DNA of 64,000 nucleotides. Origin: Candidatus Zixiibacteriota bacterium. Lineage in GTDB: Bacteria; Zixibacteria; MSB-5A5; GN15; FEB-12. This document shows, in pieces, positions 9,334 to 17,228 of this stretch. Numbering within the stretch: position 1 is the stretch's first letter; every line of letters begins with the position of its first letter. The stretch covers positions 1 through 64,000 of the forward strand of contig JAVEYB010000007.1 in assembly GCA_034003725.1 (NCBI GenBank), written 5' to 3'. Both the position numbers and the translations under genes were made by a program. The notes below the pieces were generated by a model. The model did no database searches, was not told where the DNA came from, and saw only the letters and a list, made by a program, of their open reading frames with translations.

Positions 9334-9504
9334 GTGACCAGAAAGATGCGAAGACTCCGCATTCTCTCCGAGATGTGGTATTTCCTGAAAACCTCCAAGC
9401 GATGGTGGCTGGGACCGATATTCGTGTTTCTAGTGCTGCTGTCCCTGCTCGTTATTTTCACGGAATCATCAGCGCTGGCGCCGTTTATCTATTCGCTGTT
9501 CTGA
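9334..9504 (+). CDS. DUF5989 family small membrane protein
   Basis: A 56-residue protein read from a GTG start with GAGGCGG six bases upstream. The sequence EMWYFLKTSKRWWLGPI, one hydrophobic helix, then SSALAPFIYSLF at the C-terminus is the hallmark of DUF5989. These proteins accompany carbamoyltransferases and SxtJ. It begins 33 bases after the carbamoyltransferase stop and completes a three-gene operon. Function is unknown; a membrane anchor or partner for the carbamoyltransferase is a reasonable inference. Confidence 0.85.
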   Translation: MTRKMRRLRILSEMWYFLKTSKRWWLGPIFVFLVLLSLLVIFTESSALAPFIYSLF

Positions 9505-9525
9505 CGCAGGCGGTTGAGCCGGCCG

Positions 9526-10902
9526 TCAGGTCGCAACCGGCCCGACCTCACCGCTGACCAGCCGCATCGGCTGCCGTTTCTTGTACGTCAACGAGCGCCA
9601 CAACCATTCGAACGGACCAAACCGGAACTTCGACAGCCAGAGCGGGCTGTAGAACAACTGCACACCCCAGATTGCGAACACGAGCAGCCACAACTCGGCA
9701 CGATTGAATTCTCCAAAGTAGCCAAGTCCCCATCCGTAGAAGAGGAACGTCCCGACAAGCGACTGTATCAGGTAGTTGGAAAGCGCCATTCGACCCACCG
9801 CCGCGAGTCGCGCCCGCACGCCAGGCAGCATACCGAGCCGACAGATCAGCATGACCAGCCCGACATGCCCCAGCACTACCAGCAGGCCGGCGATATAATC
9901 ATAGCTCATCCCGACCGTAAACATATACACGTGATCAAACTCATGCCTCACCAGCATCTCCGAGCCATACCACGAACCGGGAAGACCGATTCCGTAACCT
10001 ATAATCATGCTCCACAGGTAAAATCTCGTGGATCGCGCCGCTGAGAACACACCCAATTTCATCAGCCCCATGCCGACAAGCATCAGTCCGGCAATACGCC
10101 ACACGATAAAAAACGGATACGCAAACAAATGCGTCTGAAGCACAACGGGAAACTGCCTTGCGATAATCTCCCCGTAGCCGGATCGCATCGTTTCGATCTC
10201 GCGCGCCAGTGTTTCCGGCGACGGGTTGAACCCCTCGGCCATCTCCGCCCAGCTGTCCATCATCTGCCGCTCCATGTCAGTCGGCGTGCCACCGGCATCA
10301 AGTGCGGCCTGCCCGCTTTCGGCCAGACCTTTGACCCAACCGATTATGACCCCCGCACCGGTCATTGGAACCAGCCCAAATGACGTCACGATCAAACCGA
10401 AAATCACCAGGAAGCGTGCGGACTTGCGCCGAAACAGATAGACGATCATGCCGCAGATGGCGTAGGGAAACAGAATGTCGCCGAACCAGAGAAGGTAGGC
10501 ATGCAGGGCGCCGAACAGAAGCAACCACCACTGTCGGCGGAAGAAGGCGCTCCGCATGGATTCGCCTCGCGCCTCGGCACGCTGATATATCAATATGATG
10601 CCGGCCCCGAACAACATGGAAAACAGCGCGAGAAACTTCATCGAGAACAGCACGTACGACACCCGCCACGAAGCAAAGTCGAGCCCGCTGAACCCGCCCA
10701 TCACCGGCGGGTTCTGCATGACCGCTACCGACATACTGAACAAATCGATGTTGATGACGAGAATGCCAAGCAGCGCGAAACCACGCAGTACGTCGATCGA
10801 CGAAATGCGATCGGTCAGCGAAACCGGCTCGGCCAGCGATACCGACGGTGTGGACCCGGCATCGCCATCGCCTGCCGGCATATGATCCGTAGACATAACC
10901 AT
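9526..10902 (-). CDS. DUF418 family membrane protein (YeiB-like)
   Basis: A 458-residue polytopic membrane protein. The N-terminal DVLRGFALLGILVINI (about 38-53) is the family signature. Several helices follow, and the C-terminal conserved segment includes YSPLWLSKFRFGPFEWLWR. The family resembles acyltransferase-3-like or transporter-like membrane proteins, and its biochemical role is unsettled. The start at 10902 has AGGGGAC upstream; an internal ATG two codons later is possible. It is convergent with the carbamoyltransferase operon, ending 21 bases from DUF5989, and divergent from the SGNH hydrolase. Confidence 0.85.
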   Translation of the reverse strand: MVMSTDHMPAGDGDAGSTPSVSLAEPVSLTDRISSIDVLRGFALLGILVINIDLFSMSVAVMQNPPVMGGFSGLDFASWRVSYVLFSMKFLALFSMLFGAGIILIYQRAEARGESMRSAFFRRQWWLLLFGALHAYLLWFGDILFPYAICGMIVYLFRRKSARFLVIFGLIVTSFGLVPMTGAGVIIGWVKGLAESGQAALDAGGTPTDMERQMMDSWAEMAEGFNPSPETLAREIETMRSGYGEIIARQFPVVLQTHLFAYPFFIVWRIAGLMLVGMGLMKLGVFSAARSTRFYLWSMIIGYGIGLPGSWYGSEMLVRHEFDHVYMFTVGMSYDYIAGLLVVLGHVGLVMLICRLGMLPGVRARLAAVGRMALSNYLIQSLVGTFLFYGWGLGYFGEFNRAELWLLVFAIWGVQLFYSPLWLSKFRFGPFEWLWRSLTYKKRQPMRLVSGEVGPVAT

Positions 10903-10988
10903 GTCCCCTGTCCCAGACGTTTTACGGCCCCGGTCCGATGGCGCCGACGACCGTCGGTGCCACGATCAAAGCTATGAAAAACTTAAGC

Positions 10989-11018
10989 CTGACAGCAAGT
11001 GTTTGCGATCTCTATATT
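10989..11018 (+). promoter_or_regulatory. Promoter CTGACA-N18-TATATT, leaderless
   Basis: The -35 CTGACA (10989-10994) and -10 TATATT (11013-11018) are followed by only six bases and then ATG at 11025. Transcription should begin at or next to the start codon. Confidence 0.55.
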
Positions 11019-11024
11019 GCTACC

Positions 11025-12068
11025 ATGAGTACGCGAACTCATTCACCCGCTGTAAAACTCCTGGGCGCCGTGTTGGCCGTGGTCCTGTTTGTCAGCGCTC
11101 TTGAAATGATCGTGCGAGCGGTCGGCGTAGAAACGACGTTCCAAAACCGCTTCTTCGTACTCAACCGGGCACTGGACTACCCCGATGTGTTCGAAAAGGA
11201 CCGCCACCTGTTCTGGCGTTTCCGTCCGGACCGGACAATCACGTCGGAGTTCTTCCAGGGAAAGACGTACAACATCAACAGCCGGGGACTGCGCGGACCG
11301 GAACTGACCGCCCCCAATGTGAAACCACGCCTGCTGGCAATCGGCAACAGCTGCACGTTCGGGTGGGGCGTAACCGAAGACAGCATCTATGTCCGGGTAC
11401 TCGGACGTCTCCTCGACGGTCGGTATGAGATCGTCAACAGCGCGATCCCGGGGTATTCGTCGCTGCAGGGGAAACGGTTCCTCGCCCGTGACCTCCTGCC
11501 TCTGGAACCGTCCGTGCTCCTCGTCTTGTTCGCCTGGAACGATCACTGGGCCGCGGCCAATAGCATCGCCGACAAAGACCAGCAATTTGCACCCCAGTGG
11601 ATTCTCAACATACAAAATCTGCTCTCGAGGCTGGAATCCTACCGGCTGTACAAGAAACTGCTTCTGTCCGCAATCGAACCGAGCCCGGATTCGTTGTTCA
11701 CTCCCGGTGACGTGACTTACCGCGTAGACCCGGACGATTTCTACACGAACCTGCGCGATATCTGCGCGCTCGGCCACACACATAACATGCGCGTAGTCTT
11801 CCTCACATCGCCGATACCGTCCCTGGAGACATACTACGCGCCCGGCATGCGCTCACCGATGCACGCGTTCCATGCGCGATACAATGATGTGATCAGGAAA
11901 ATCGCCCGCGATACGGGCGCCGAACTGGTCGATATCGCCGCCGTGTTCGATCAACATTCCGACCTCTTCGACGATGCCGCCATGGATCCGATCCATTTCA
12001 ACGCCAAAGGTCACGCGATCGCGGCACAGGCGATTGCCGATGTATTGCGTACAGACGATGTAAGATAG
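11025..12068 (+). CDS. SGNH/GDSL hydrolase family protein, membrane-anchored
   Basis: A 347-residue protein with an N-terminal signal anchor (about 10-28) and an extracytoplasmic SGNH-type domain. AIGNSCTFGWGV (near 108) is the block I motif, with Ser in the GxSxxxG-like position. FAWNDHW is the Asn block, and DPIHFNAKGHAIAA near the C-terminus supplies the Asp-x-x-His of block V. Esterase or O-acyl-transfer activity on a glycan or lipid is typical of the fold. The start at 11025 is preferred to an upstream in-frame ATG at 10938 because the promoter -10 box lies inside that longer reading and because residue 1 then opens directly into the signal anchor. No Shine-Dalgarno is present. Confidence 0.85.
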   Translation: MSTRTHSPAVKLLGAVLAVVLFVSALEMIVRAVGVETTFQNRFFVLNRALDYPDVFEKDRHLFWRFRPDRTITSEFFQGKTYNINSRGLRGPELTAPNVKPRLLAIGNSCTFGWGVTEDSIYVRVLGRLLDGRYEIVNSAIPGYSSLQGKRFLARDLLPLEPSVLLVLFAWNDHWAAANSIADKDQQFAPQWILNIQNLLSRLESYRLYKKLLLSAIEPSPDSLFTPGDVTYRVDPDDFYTNLRDICALGHTHNMRVVFLTSPIPSLETYYAPGMRSPMHAFHARYNDVIRKIARDTGAELVDIAAVFDQHSDLFDDAAMDPIHFNAKGHAIAAQAIADVLRTDDVR

Positions 12069-12077
12069 TCCAGCCGC

Positions 12078-13247
12078 CTACCAGGCGCCGCGCGCGAAAG
12101 CATCGAGGCGATCGATCAATCGATCGATATCGCTGTCGTCGTTAAACAGATGCACCGACACGCGAATGGATCCCTCGCGGTGAACCAGCACGATCCCGTC
12201 TTTCACCAGCCGTTTCTGAAGCGTGGCGAAATCGTCGCAGGTGAACGTGAGAATTGACGACCGGTGTTTCGGCTCGAGCGACGAGGTGATACGGTAAAAC
12301 GAATGTTCCTTCAGCCAGGCGGCGAGACGGTCAATCAACTCGTAGTTGTGCCGCTGGATATTGGCGATGCCGAGCGATTTGAAGATTTCCACCGCCGCCT
12401 TCATGCCCATCAGGTTGAGCACGACATAGTAGCCGAGTTCGAATTTGCGCGCCGCCTGATGGTACGGTTTGTCGAAGTAGAACAGATCCGAGAAATTCAT
12501 CCCCCAGTCAACTCCAAGCCAGCTCATGAACGGCGGCTTGATGGAGTCAAACACGCGGTCCGCGATATAGAAAAAGCCGCATCCCTGCGGAGCAAGCATC
12601 CACTTCTGACAACCCGAACTGAACACGTCGATCCCCAGCGCCCGTACGTCGATCGGCTCCGTTCCCATTCCCTGAATACCGTCAACGACGAAATACAGGT
12701 TGTGCTTTCGACACAGCCCGGCGAGTTCCGCGAGATCGTATTTGTAGCCGTTGAAAAATTGCACCCACGAAATCGCAAGCATGCGCGACCTCGGACCGAT
12801 TGCTCTCTCTATGGCCGCGCTGTCGACCCGTCGGTCGGTCGACGGGATCACCTTGATCGATAGATTCCGTCGCTCGGCCGCGGCTCGGGCGACGTATGCG
12901 ATGGCCGGGAACTCAATATCGCACATCAATATTTCGTCGCCGGGGCTCATCGGCAGTCCAAACATGGCCACGTTCAATCCGTGCGTCGTGTTGAGCCCGA
13001 TTCCAACCTGCCGCGATTCAGCGCGGATCAGTGCCGCATAGTCGGCACGAAGCTGATCGGCCGTCGAGAAAGCGTCATGGGAATCGTCCTGACGGCAATC
13101 GAGTCGAAGTGCGATGTTGTCGTCAATCGCCCTCTGCACCGTAGTGGCGAAGGGGCCGTACGATGCGCTGTTGAAATAGACCGAGTGCTGAGTATGCGGG
13201 AAGAGCCGACGGGCATCGGCGAACGTGCGGGCGAGTTCCGGTGTCAT
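12078..13247 (-). CDS. Class-V aminotransferase-fold PLP enzyme
   Basis: A 389-residue fold-type I PLP enzyme of the cysteine desulfurase/isopenicillin-N-epimerase-like class. VYFNSASYGP opens the protein; TTHGLNVAM binds the cofactor phosphate, VVDGIQGMG near 190 has the cofactor Asp, and SSGCQKWMLAPQGCGF near 210 holds the Schiff-base Lys. The desulfurase-type active-site Cys loop is not obvious, so a desulfurase role is unlikely. GGAGAAACC precedes the start. It is followed on the same strand, convergently, by the SGNH gene, ending 9 bases from it. The substrate is unknown. Confidence 0.85.
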   Translation of the reverse strand: MTPELARTFADARRLFPHTQHSVYFNSASYGPFATTVQRAIDDNIALRLDCRQDDSHDAFSTADQLRADYAALIRAESRQVGIGLNTTHGLNVAMFGLPMSPGDEILMCDIEFPAIAYVARAAAERRNLSIKVIPSTDRRVDSAAIERAIGPRSRMLAISWVQFFNGYKYDLAELAGLCRKHNLYFVVDGIQGMGTEPIDVRALGIDVFSSGCQKWMLAPQGCGFFYIADRVFDSIKPPFMSWLGVDWGMNFSDLFYFDKPYHQAARKFELGYYVVLNLMGMKAAVEIFKSLGIANIQRHNYELIDRLAAWLKEHSFYRITSSLEPKHRSSILTFTCDDFATLQKRLVKDGIVLVHREGSIRVSVHLFNDDSDIDRLIDRLDAFARGAW

Positions 13248-13275
13248 GGTTTCTCCGAATGGATCGACAGTGTTC

Positions 13276-13695
13276 TCACAACGAGTAAAGCCAGGCGATA
13301 ATCGTCAGCGTACCGGCGATCTTGATCAGGTACGCAAGCAGTTGATACAACAAAAACGGCATGGGCAAACGGACACGCACGGAGAGACCGAGGATAATCG
13401 GCGCGGCGCCGATTGTAAACGCATAGAGCGCCCCGGCAAGCCCCGCACGCAGTCCGGAAAACGGCAACGCAAAATAGAAAAACGCGTACGCGAGCAGCGG
13501 GATTCCGACATAAAACAACACTTCCATGACGAAATTGATCCCCCACCACACCCAGCCTTCACTCTCCACCAATTCGGCAGGGAGCGTACGGGCGAGTGCC
13601 AGCCGCCGCTCGATCAGCTCCAGTATAACCGAAACGACAAACAAGTAGCCGCCCCCGGCGGCCATCGCGTACAACAGCAGTTCATACGACAGCAT
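13276..13695 (-). CDS. Hypothetical four-helix membrane protein
   Basis: A 139-residue, strongly hydrophobic protein with about four transmembrane segments. Its ATG (13695) overlaps the stop of the upstream epimerase gene in the string TAATG, implying translational coupling; longer readings upstream lie inside that gene and are rejected. It ends 28 bases before the class-V aminotransferase-fold gene start, so all three minus-strand genes likely form one operon. I do not recognise a family. Confidence 0.7.
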   Translation of the reverse strand: MLSYELLLYAMAAGGGYLFVVSVILELIERRLALARTLPAELVESEGWVWWGINFVMEVLFYVGIPLLAYAFFYFALPFSGLRAGLAGALYAFTIGAAPIILGLSVRVRLPMPFLLYQLLAYLIKIAGTLTIIAWLYSL

Positions 13696-14693
13696 TACAG
13701 CCAACCCTCGCGAAGGTACCATTGGTAGGTTTGCCGCGCCCCCTCGGCGAACGGAATCTCGGACTCGAACCCGAGATCGACCCTGGCGCGCGACGTGTCG
13801 ACTTCCCACGACGCGAGCAGCTCTGCCGCCTTTTCTCGTGTCAGCATCGGCGCGGCCCCGACAAGCCTGAACAGAAACTCCGAAATCGCGGCAATGACAC
13901 GAAACAGGAACGCCGGCACAGGCAGCGGTACGGTTCTTCTTCCGCACGCCTCGGACAGGATCGCCGTCAACTCGCGAAATTCGTATGACCGGTTCTCGCT
14001 GATGAAATAGACTGCGCCGGACGATGTGTCCGCGACCACCGCGCGATACACGCCGCGACAGAGATCATCGGCGTGAACCAACTGCAGTTTCCGGGAAACA
14101 TCTCCGATCGCCGGACGAATCCGCCGGTAGACGGTCTGAAAGAAGGTGAATATCTCCTTGTCCCCCGGACCATACACACCCGGCGGCCGTATCGAGACGA
14201 CATTGAGTCTGTCCGCGAACGACACCACGGCACGCTCGCCGGCCAGTTTCGATCGTCCGTATATCGTGATGGGGTGCGGCTTGTCTTTCTCGCTGACCGG
14301 GCGGCCGTCGATCGACGGTCCGGCGGCAGCCAGCGACGAGATGTAAACCACCTTGCGGACGGCTCGGTTGTGCGCCACAATCGCCCTCAACAGGTTCTTC
14401 GTGCCGTCCTCGTTGACGATGAAGAATGTGTCCTGGGTTTTCGCCTTCACGACGCCCGCGTTGTGGATGACGTAATCGACACCGGACACCATCGCGGGAA
14501 GGCTTTCCGGATGATTGATATCGCCGTAGCGCAGCTCGATATCAAGACCGTGGAGCAGAGTCAAATTCGCGCCGGAGCGCACCCCCGCGATAACCCGGAA
14601 CTCCTTTTCGAGGAACAGGCGACACATCCGGGAGCCGATGAACCCGTTGGCGCCGGTTATCAGAACCGACAACTGCGGTTGCGGGGCACTCAT
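13695..14693 (-). CDS. NAD-dependent epimerase/dehydratase (3-beta-HSD-like SDR)
   Basis: A 332-residue extended SDR. TGANGFIGSRM (about 14-24) is the nucleotide-binding loop, VVYISSLAAAGPS contains the Ser region, and YGRSK near 145 is the catalytic YxxxK. NVVSIRPPGVYGPGD is typical of sugar-nucleotide epimerases and 3-beta-HSD-like enzymes. First gene of a probable operon (SDR, membrane protein, PLP enzyme). No Shine-Dalgarno is present; a promoter -10 box (TACCTT) ends six bases before the ATG, so the mRNA is probably leaderless. The promoter overlaps that of the divergent pYEATS gene. Confidence 0.87.
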   Translation of the reverse strand: MSAPQPQLSVLITGANGFIGSRMCRLFLEKEFRVIAGVRSGANLTLLHGLDIELRYGDINHPESLPAMVSGVDYVIHNAGVVKAKTQDTFFIVNEDGTKNLLRAIVAHNRAVRKVVYISSLAAAGPSIDGRPVSEKDKPHPITIYGRSKLAGERAVVSFADRLNVVSIRPPGVYGPGDKEIFTFFQTVYRRIRPAIGDVSRKLQLVHADDLCRGVYRAVVADTSSGAVYFISENRSYEFRELTAILSEACGRRTVPLPVPAFLFRVIAAISEFLFRLVGAAPMLTREKAAELLASWEVDTSRARVDLGFESEIPFAEGARQTYQWYLREGWL

Positions 14694-14699
14694 GCGACG

Positions 14700-14728
14700 A
14701 AGGTAGCGAATTGGACTGGTCGCAACAA
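14700..14728 (-). promoter_or_regulatory. Promoter TTGTTG-N17-TACCTT, leaderless, for the SDR operon
   Basis: Minus strand: -35 at 14723-14728 and -10 at 14700-14705, then six bases to the ATG at 14693. It interleaves with the opposite promoter at 14711-14739. Confidence 0.5.
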
Positions 14729-14739
14729 GTTCTTATATT
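14711..14739 (+). promoter_or_regulatory. Promoter TTGGAC-N17-TATATT, leaderless, for pYEATS gene
   Basis: -35 TTGGAC (14711-14716), a 17-base spacer, -10 TATATT (14734-14739), six bases, ATG at 14746. No ribosome-binding site fits between the -10 box and the start. Confidence 0.65.
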
Positions 14740-14745
14740 GCGGGC

Positions 14746-15096
14746 ATGAATTTCGGATACCGATTGGTGACCGACGCCGACGGGCGAATACAATACAAGC
14801 AGCGTCCCGGCGGCAAAAAGCACTTCCATGTCGCCGTGTTCCTCGACGAACCGCCCGAGTTACTGGCGCGCATCCGCATGGTCGAATACCGCCTCCACGA
14901 AACGTTTGCCCGGCCGATCCGCCACAATGACGACCGCGAATCCGGCTTTACCGAGTCCTTCTATACGTGGGGGAAATTCGCCGTGGCGGTGGTTGTCCTC
15001 TATCTGAGCGGTCAGCGCGAACGCTATGAGTTCTACCTCGACTACTCACTGCCGCCCGACTGGGGACTGAACTATGTCCAGGTGCCGATCGAATGA
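14746..15096 (+). CDS. Stand-alone pYEATS domain protein
   Basis: A 116-residue protein that looks like one prokaryotic YEATS domain: a beta-sandwich pattern with FHVAVFLDEPPELLARI, VEYRLHETFARPIR and then GFTESFYTWGKFAVAVVVLY. The order HETF-P-R...F..WG.F is the core signature of pYEATS proteins. The family is usually fused to or next to membrane or effector proteins and its ligand is unknown; here it stands alone. Divergent from the SDR operon with overlapping leaderless promoters. Confidence 0.65.
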   Translation: MNFGYRLVTDADGRIQYKQRPGGKKHFHVAVFLDEPPELLARIRMVEYRLHETFARPIRHNDDRESGFTESFYTWGKFAVAVVVLYLSGQRERYEFYLDYSLPPDWGLNYVQVPIE

Positions 15097-15154
15097 AGCT
15101 CCGCGGACAGTGTGATCGACCCACCGGCGCGTAGGTAGACTTCTCCCCGCCCGG

Positions 15155-15886
15155 TTACGCCTTGTCCTCGTCCTGCCCTTCGACAAGACACATGAGATCC
15201 TTGATCTGCAAAGGCTCGACCGAAACAAACCCCTGACCATACCGGCAACGCGCTGCCAGTCCGAACGATCGTGACATGGCAGTGAGACTGTCGATATAGT
15301 CCTTGCTCTTCTGAGGGTTCATGAACTGTGACTCGTGTGCCTTCAGCGCGCGGATCCACCGGTCGAAATGCTCCGTGATATCGACAACGATAGTCGGCGT
15401 GACTCCGTGCGGAAGAAAGTAGTGGAGAATGCGCGTGACCAGATGCCGGTCGCCCGGTACGTCCGCCTTCTGCAGGGCCGCGAGATTTGCGGCGTTGATC
15501 GTGATGACGCCTGCCGCCACGTGATCGGGGTGCGACTGCCGTCGCCCGTGACCCACGTGCGGATACGGACACAAGATCAGCCTCGGTCGCGCCAGTCGAA
15601 TCACGGCGGCCAGCGCCTGCCGCTTGTCATAGCTGTCTTCGAGACGAGTATCACCCCAGTCAAAGGTTCGAAGGACGTCCACACCCATGATCTCGGCCGC
15701 ATGCTGCAGTTCGCGTCGACGAAGTTCTGCCGTGCCGCCGGTCCCCATTTCACCTTCGGTGAGGATAACGATGCCGCAGCGGTAGCCGCGCGACACGAGA
15801 TCGATCAGTACCCCCCCGGTACCGACTTCCACGTCGTCGGGATGTGCCCCGACCGACAAGACATCATATCGTTGCGAATCGTTCAT
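15155..15886 (-). CDS. bshB1: Bacillithiol-type PIG-L deacetylase (BshB1-like)
   Basis: A 243-residue zinc deacetylase of the PIG-L family. HPDDVEVGTGG (near 15) supplies zinc ligands and the catalytic Asp, SHPDHVAAG (near 118) the third His. ILTEGEMGTGGTAELR, LHYFLPHG, VVDIT and ALKAHESQF match the BshB1 group, which removes acetate from N-acetylglucosaminyl-malate in bacillithiol synthesis. No bshA or bshC lies in the window, so the pathway call rests on family resemblance. No strong ribosome site is seen at the ATG. The gene lies 11 bases beyond the terminator of the next minus-strand unit. Confidence 0.75.
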   Translation of the reverse strand: MNDSQRYDVLSVGAHPDDVEVGTGGVLIDLVSRGYRCGIVILTEGEMGTGGTAELRRRELQHAAEIMGVDVLRTFDWGDTRLEDSYDKRQALAAVIRLARPRLILCPYPHVGHGRRQSHPDHVAAGVITINAANLAALQKADVPGDRHLVTRILHYFLPHGVTPTIVVDITEHFDRWIRALKAHESQFMNPQKSKDYIDSLTAMSRSFGLAARCRYGQGFVSVEPLQIKDLMCLVEGQDEDKA

Positions 15887-15897
15887 ATCAGCGTCCC

Positions 15898-15936
15898 AAA
15901 AAAAGCGCCCGGAAGAAACTCATTCCCTCCGGGCGC
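15898..15936 (-). terminator. Rho-independent terminator of the FadL/esterase-like operon
   Basis: Minus strand: stem GCGCCCGGA...TCCGGGCGC (15905-15936) followed by seven T residues (15898-15904), 22 bases after the stop at 15958. Confidence 0.9.
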
Positions 15937-15957
15937 CCGCATAACTGAGAAATCGCG

Positions 15958-17217
15958 TTATTCTCCGAAACTCTCCGAGTGGAACTTCAATATCTCACGC
16001 ATCAGATCGTACACGACTTTGCCGTTGGTGGCCGGGTAGCCCTCATAACCCTTGTACGGGTATACTTCGGGCGCGTACCCTTTATCGCGAAGCGTCTGGA
16101 TCCAGGAGACGGTCTGCGCCCCGTAGTTGAGCGACGCCTCGGTCGAATTCGCAATCCAGATATTTACGCCGGAGAGGGGTTGAGCAACCGAGGCGTTGTC
16201 GTGAAGCGTCTCCAGGTTGTTGGCCAGCCACTTATCCCAGATCGGGGCGTAAGGATTGCCCGTGCCGTCAAACGGCAGGTGGAAATGCATGTTGTCAACG
16301 TCACCCTCGATCAGCGCATCGATGAGTGTGGTCGTGTCGGCCAGCTGGAAGCGGGAGGTGATCGTCTTGGTGACGAGGTCACCGATGTCGCCCGTCAGGT
16401 TCAGCGTATAGTACAACAACGTGTCGTGCGGCGAAAAGGCGAGCGAACCGCCGATAAACATCCGCGTAATGGGGTCGGCCGAGCCGACGTTAAACGCGCT
16501 GCGGAAATTAGCCGGCGTCAATCCCTCGTTCGCCACTACCTGCGCCATGTACGGGATCAACCCCCCCGTTCCGGTCGAGCCGTCGAAATCGAGCGGTCCA
16601 TCGGTTACCGAAATCGACCCGTAAATACCGGGGTTCTGGATCGCGGCGCGAAACGCCCCGTACGCTCCCTGACCCACGCCGCCGATTCCGATCTTCGACG
16701 GGTCGTTCATGAAACTGGGGAAGAGAAAGGCAAGTTTCTCGATCATCTTGTCGCCGAGCACACGGTCATAAAAACCGGCCGCGTAGCTGTTGCCGTAAAA
16801 GAAACCGTCGAACGTGGCGTCGTTGCCCACCATGACAATCGTCATGGGCTGAATCTCACCGGCCTGAGTCATTTCGGTCACCAGCTGCAGCAAACCGTGT
16901 TCGAGATAATAGGTGTCACCGCCGCCCTCCGGGGCCAGAAGAACGAGAGTCGGGACCGGGCGGGTAAGCGCCTCCGGCGGGAAATATGTCTCCATCGGCA
17001 ATTGAGCCGGGTAGTTGCGAATCTGGAAAAGCAGTTCAGGCTCAATCGCGAACGTCACCGGCGTTGTGCTGTCGGAAAATACGCGGTCCTGAGGATCGAC
17101 TTCCCACTCGAATGCGTCGGCCCGAACCGGCACATTGCGCCCCCGGTCGTCACAGCCGGCCAGCACCACCAGCACAAGCATCAGCGCCGCCACCGCAAAT
17201 CTGGTATATGTGTACAT
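15958..17217 (-). CDS. Esterase-D-like lipoprotein without the serine nucleophile
   Basis: A 419-residue lipoprotein (lipobox LAGC, Cys22) with an alpha/beta-hydrolase fold like the esterase D/PF00756 group. TLVLLAPEGGGDTYY precedes the core and the nucleophile elbow reads IGGVGQGAYGAF (177-189), where family members have GxSxGGYGA. The residue at the nucleophile position (182) is Gly rather than Ser, so hydrolase activity is unlikely. It follows the FadL gene by 11 bases; AGGAG overlaps the FadL stop codon. Together with FadL it may form an outer-envelope pair. Binding or structural function is an inference. Confidence 0.75.
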   Translation of the reverse strand: MYTYTRFAVAALMLVLVVLAGCDDRGRNVPVRADAFEWEVDPQDRVFSDSTTPVTFAIEPELLFQIRNYPAQLPMETYFPPEALTRPVPTLVLLAPEGGGDTYYLEHGLLQLVTEMTQAGEIQPMTIVMVGNDATFDGFFYGNSYAAGFYDRVLGDKMIEKLAFLFPSFMNDPSKIGIGGVGQGAYGAFRAAIQNPGIYGSISVTDGPLDFDGSTGTGGLIPYMAQVVANEGLTPANFRSAFNVGSADPITRMFIGGSLAFSPHDTLLYYTLNLTGDIGDLVTKTITSRFQLADTTTLIDALIEGDVDNMHFHLPFDGTGNPYAPIWDKWLANNLETLHDNASVAQPLSGVNIWIANSTEASLNYGAQTVSWIQTLRDKGYAPEVYPYKGYEGYPATNGKVVYDLMREILKFHSESFGE

Positions 17218-17228
17218 GGCCTGTTCTC

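Noticed and set aside
10938-11024. Upstream ATG extending the SGNH hydrolase by 29 residues
   Set aside because: The promoter boxes lie inside this extension and the signal anchor begins properly only from the ATG at 11025.
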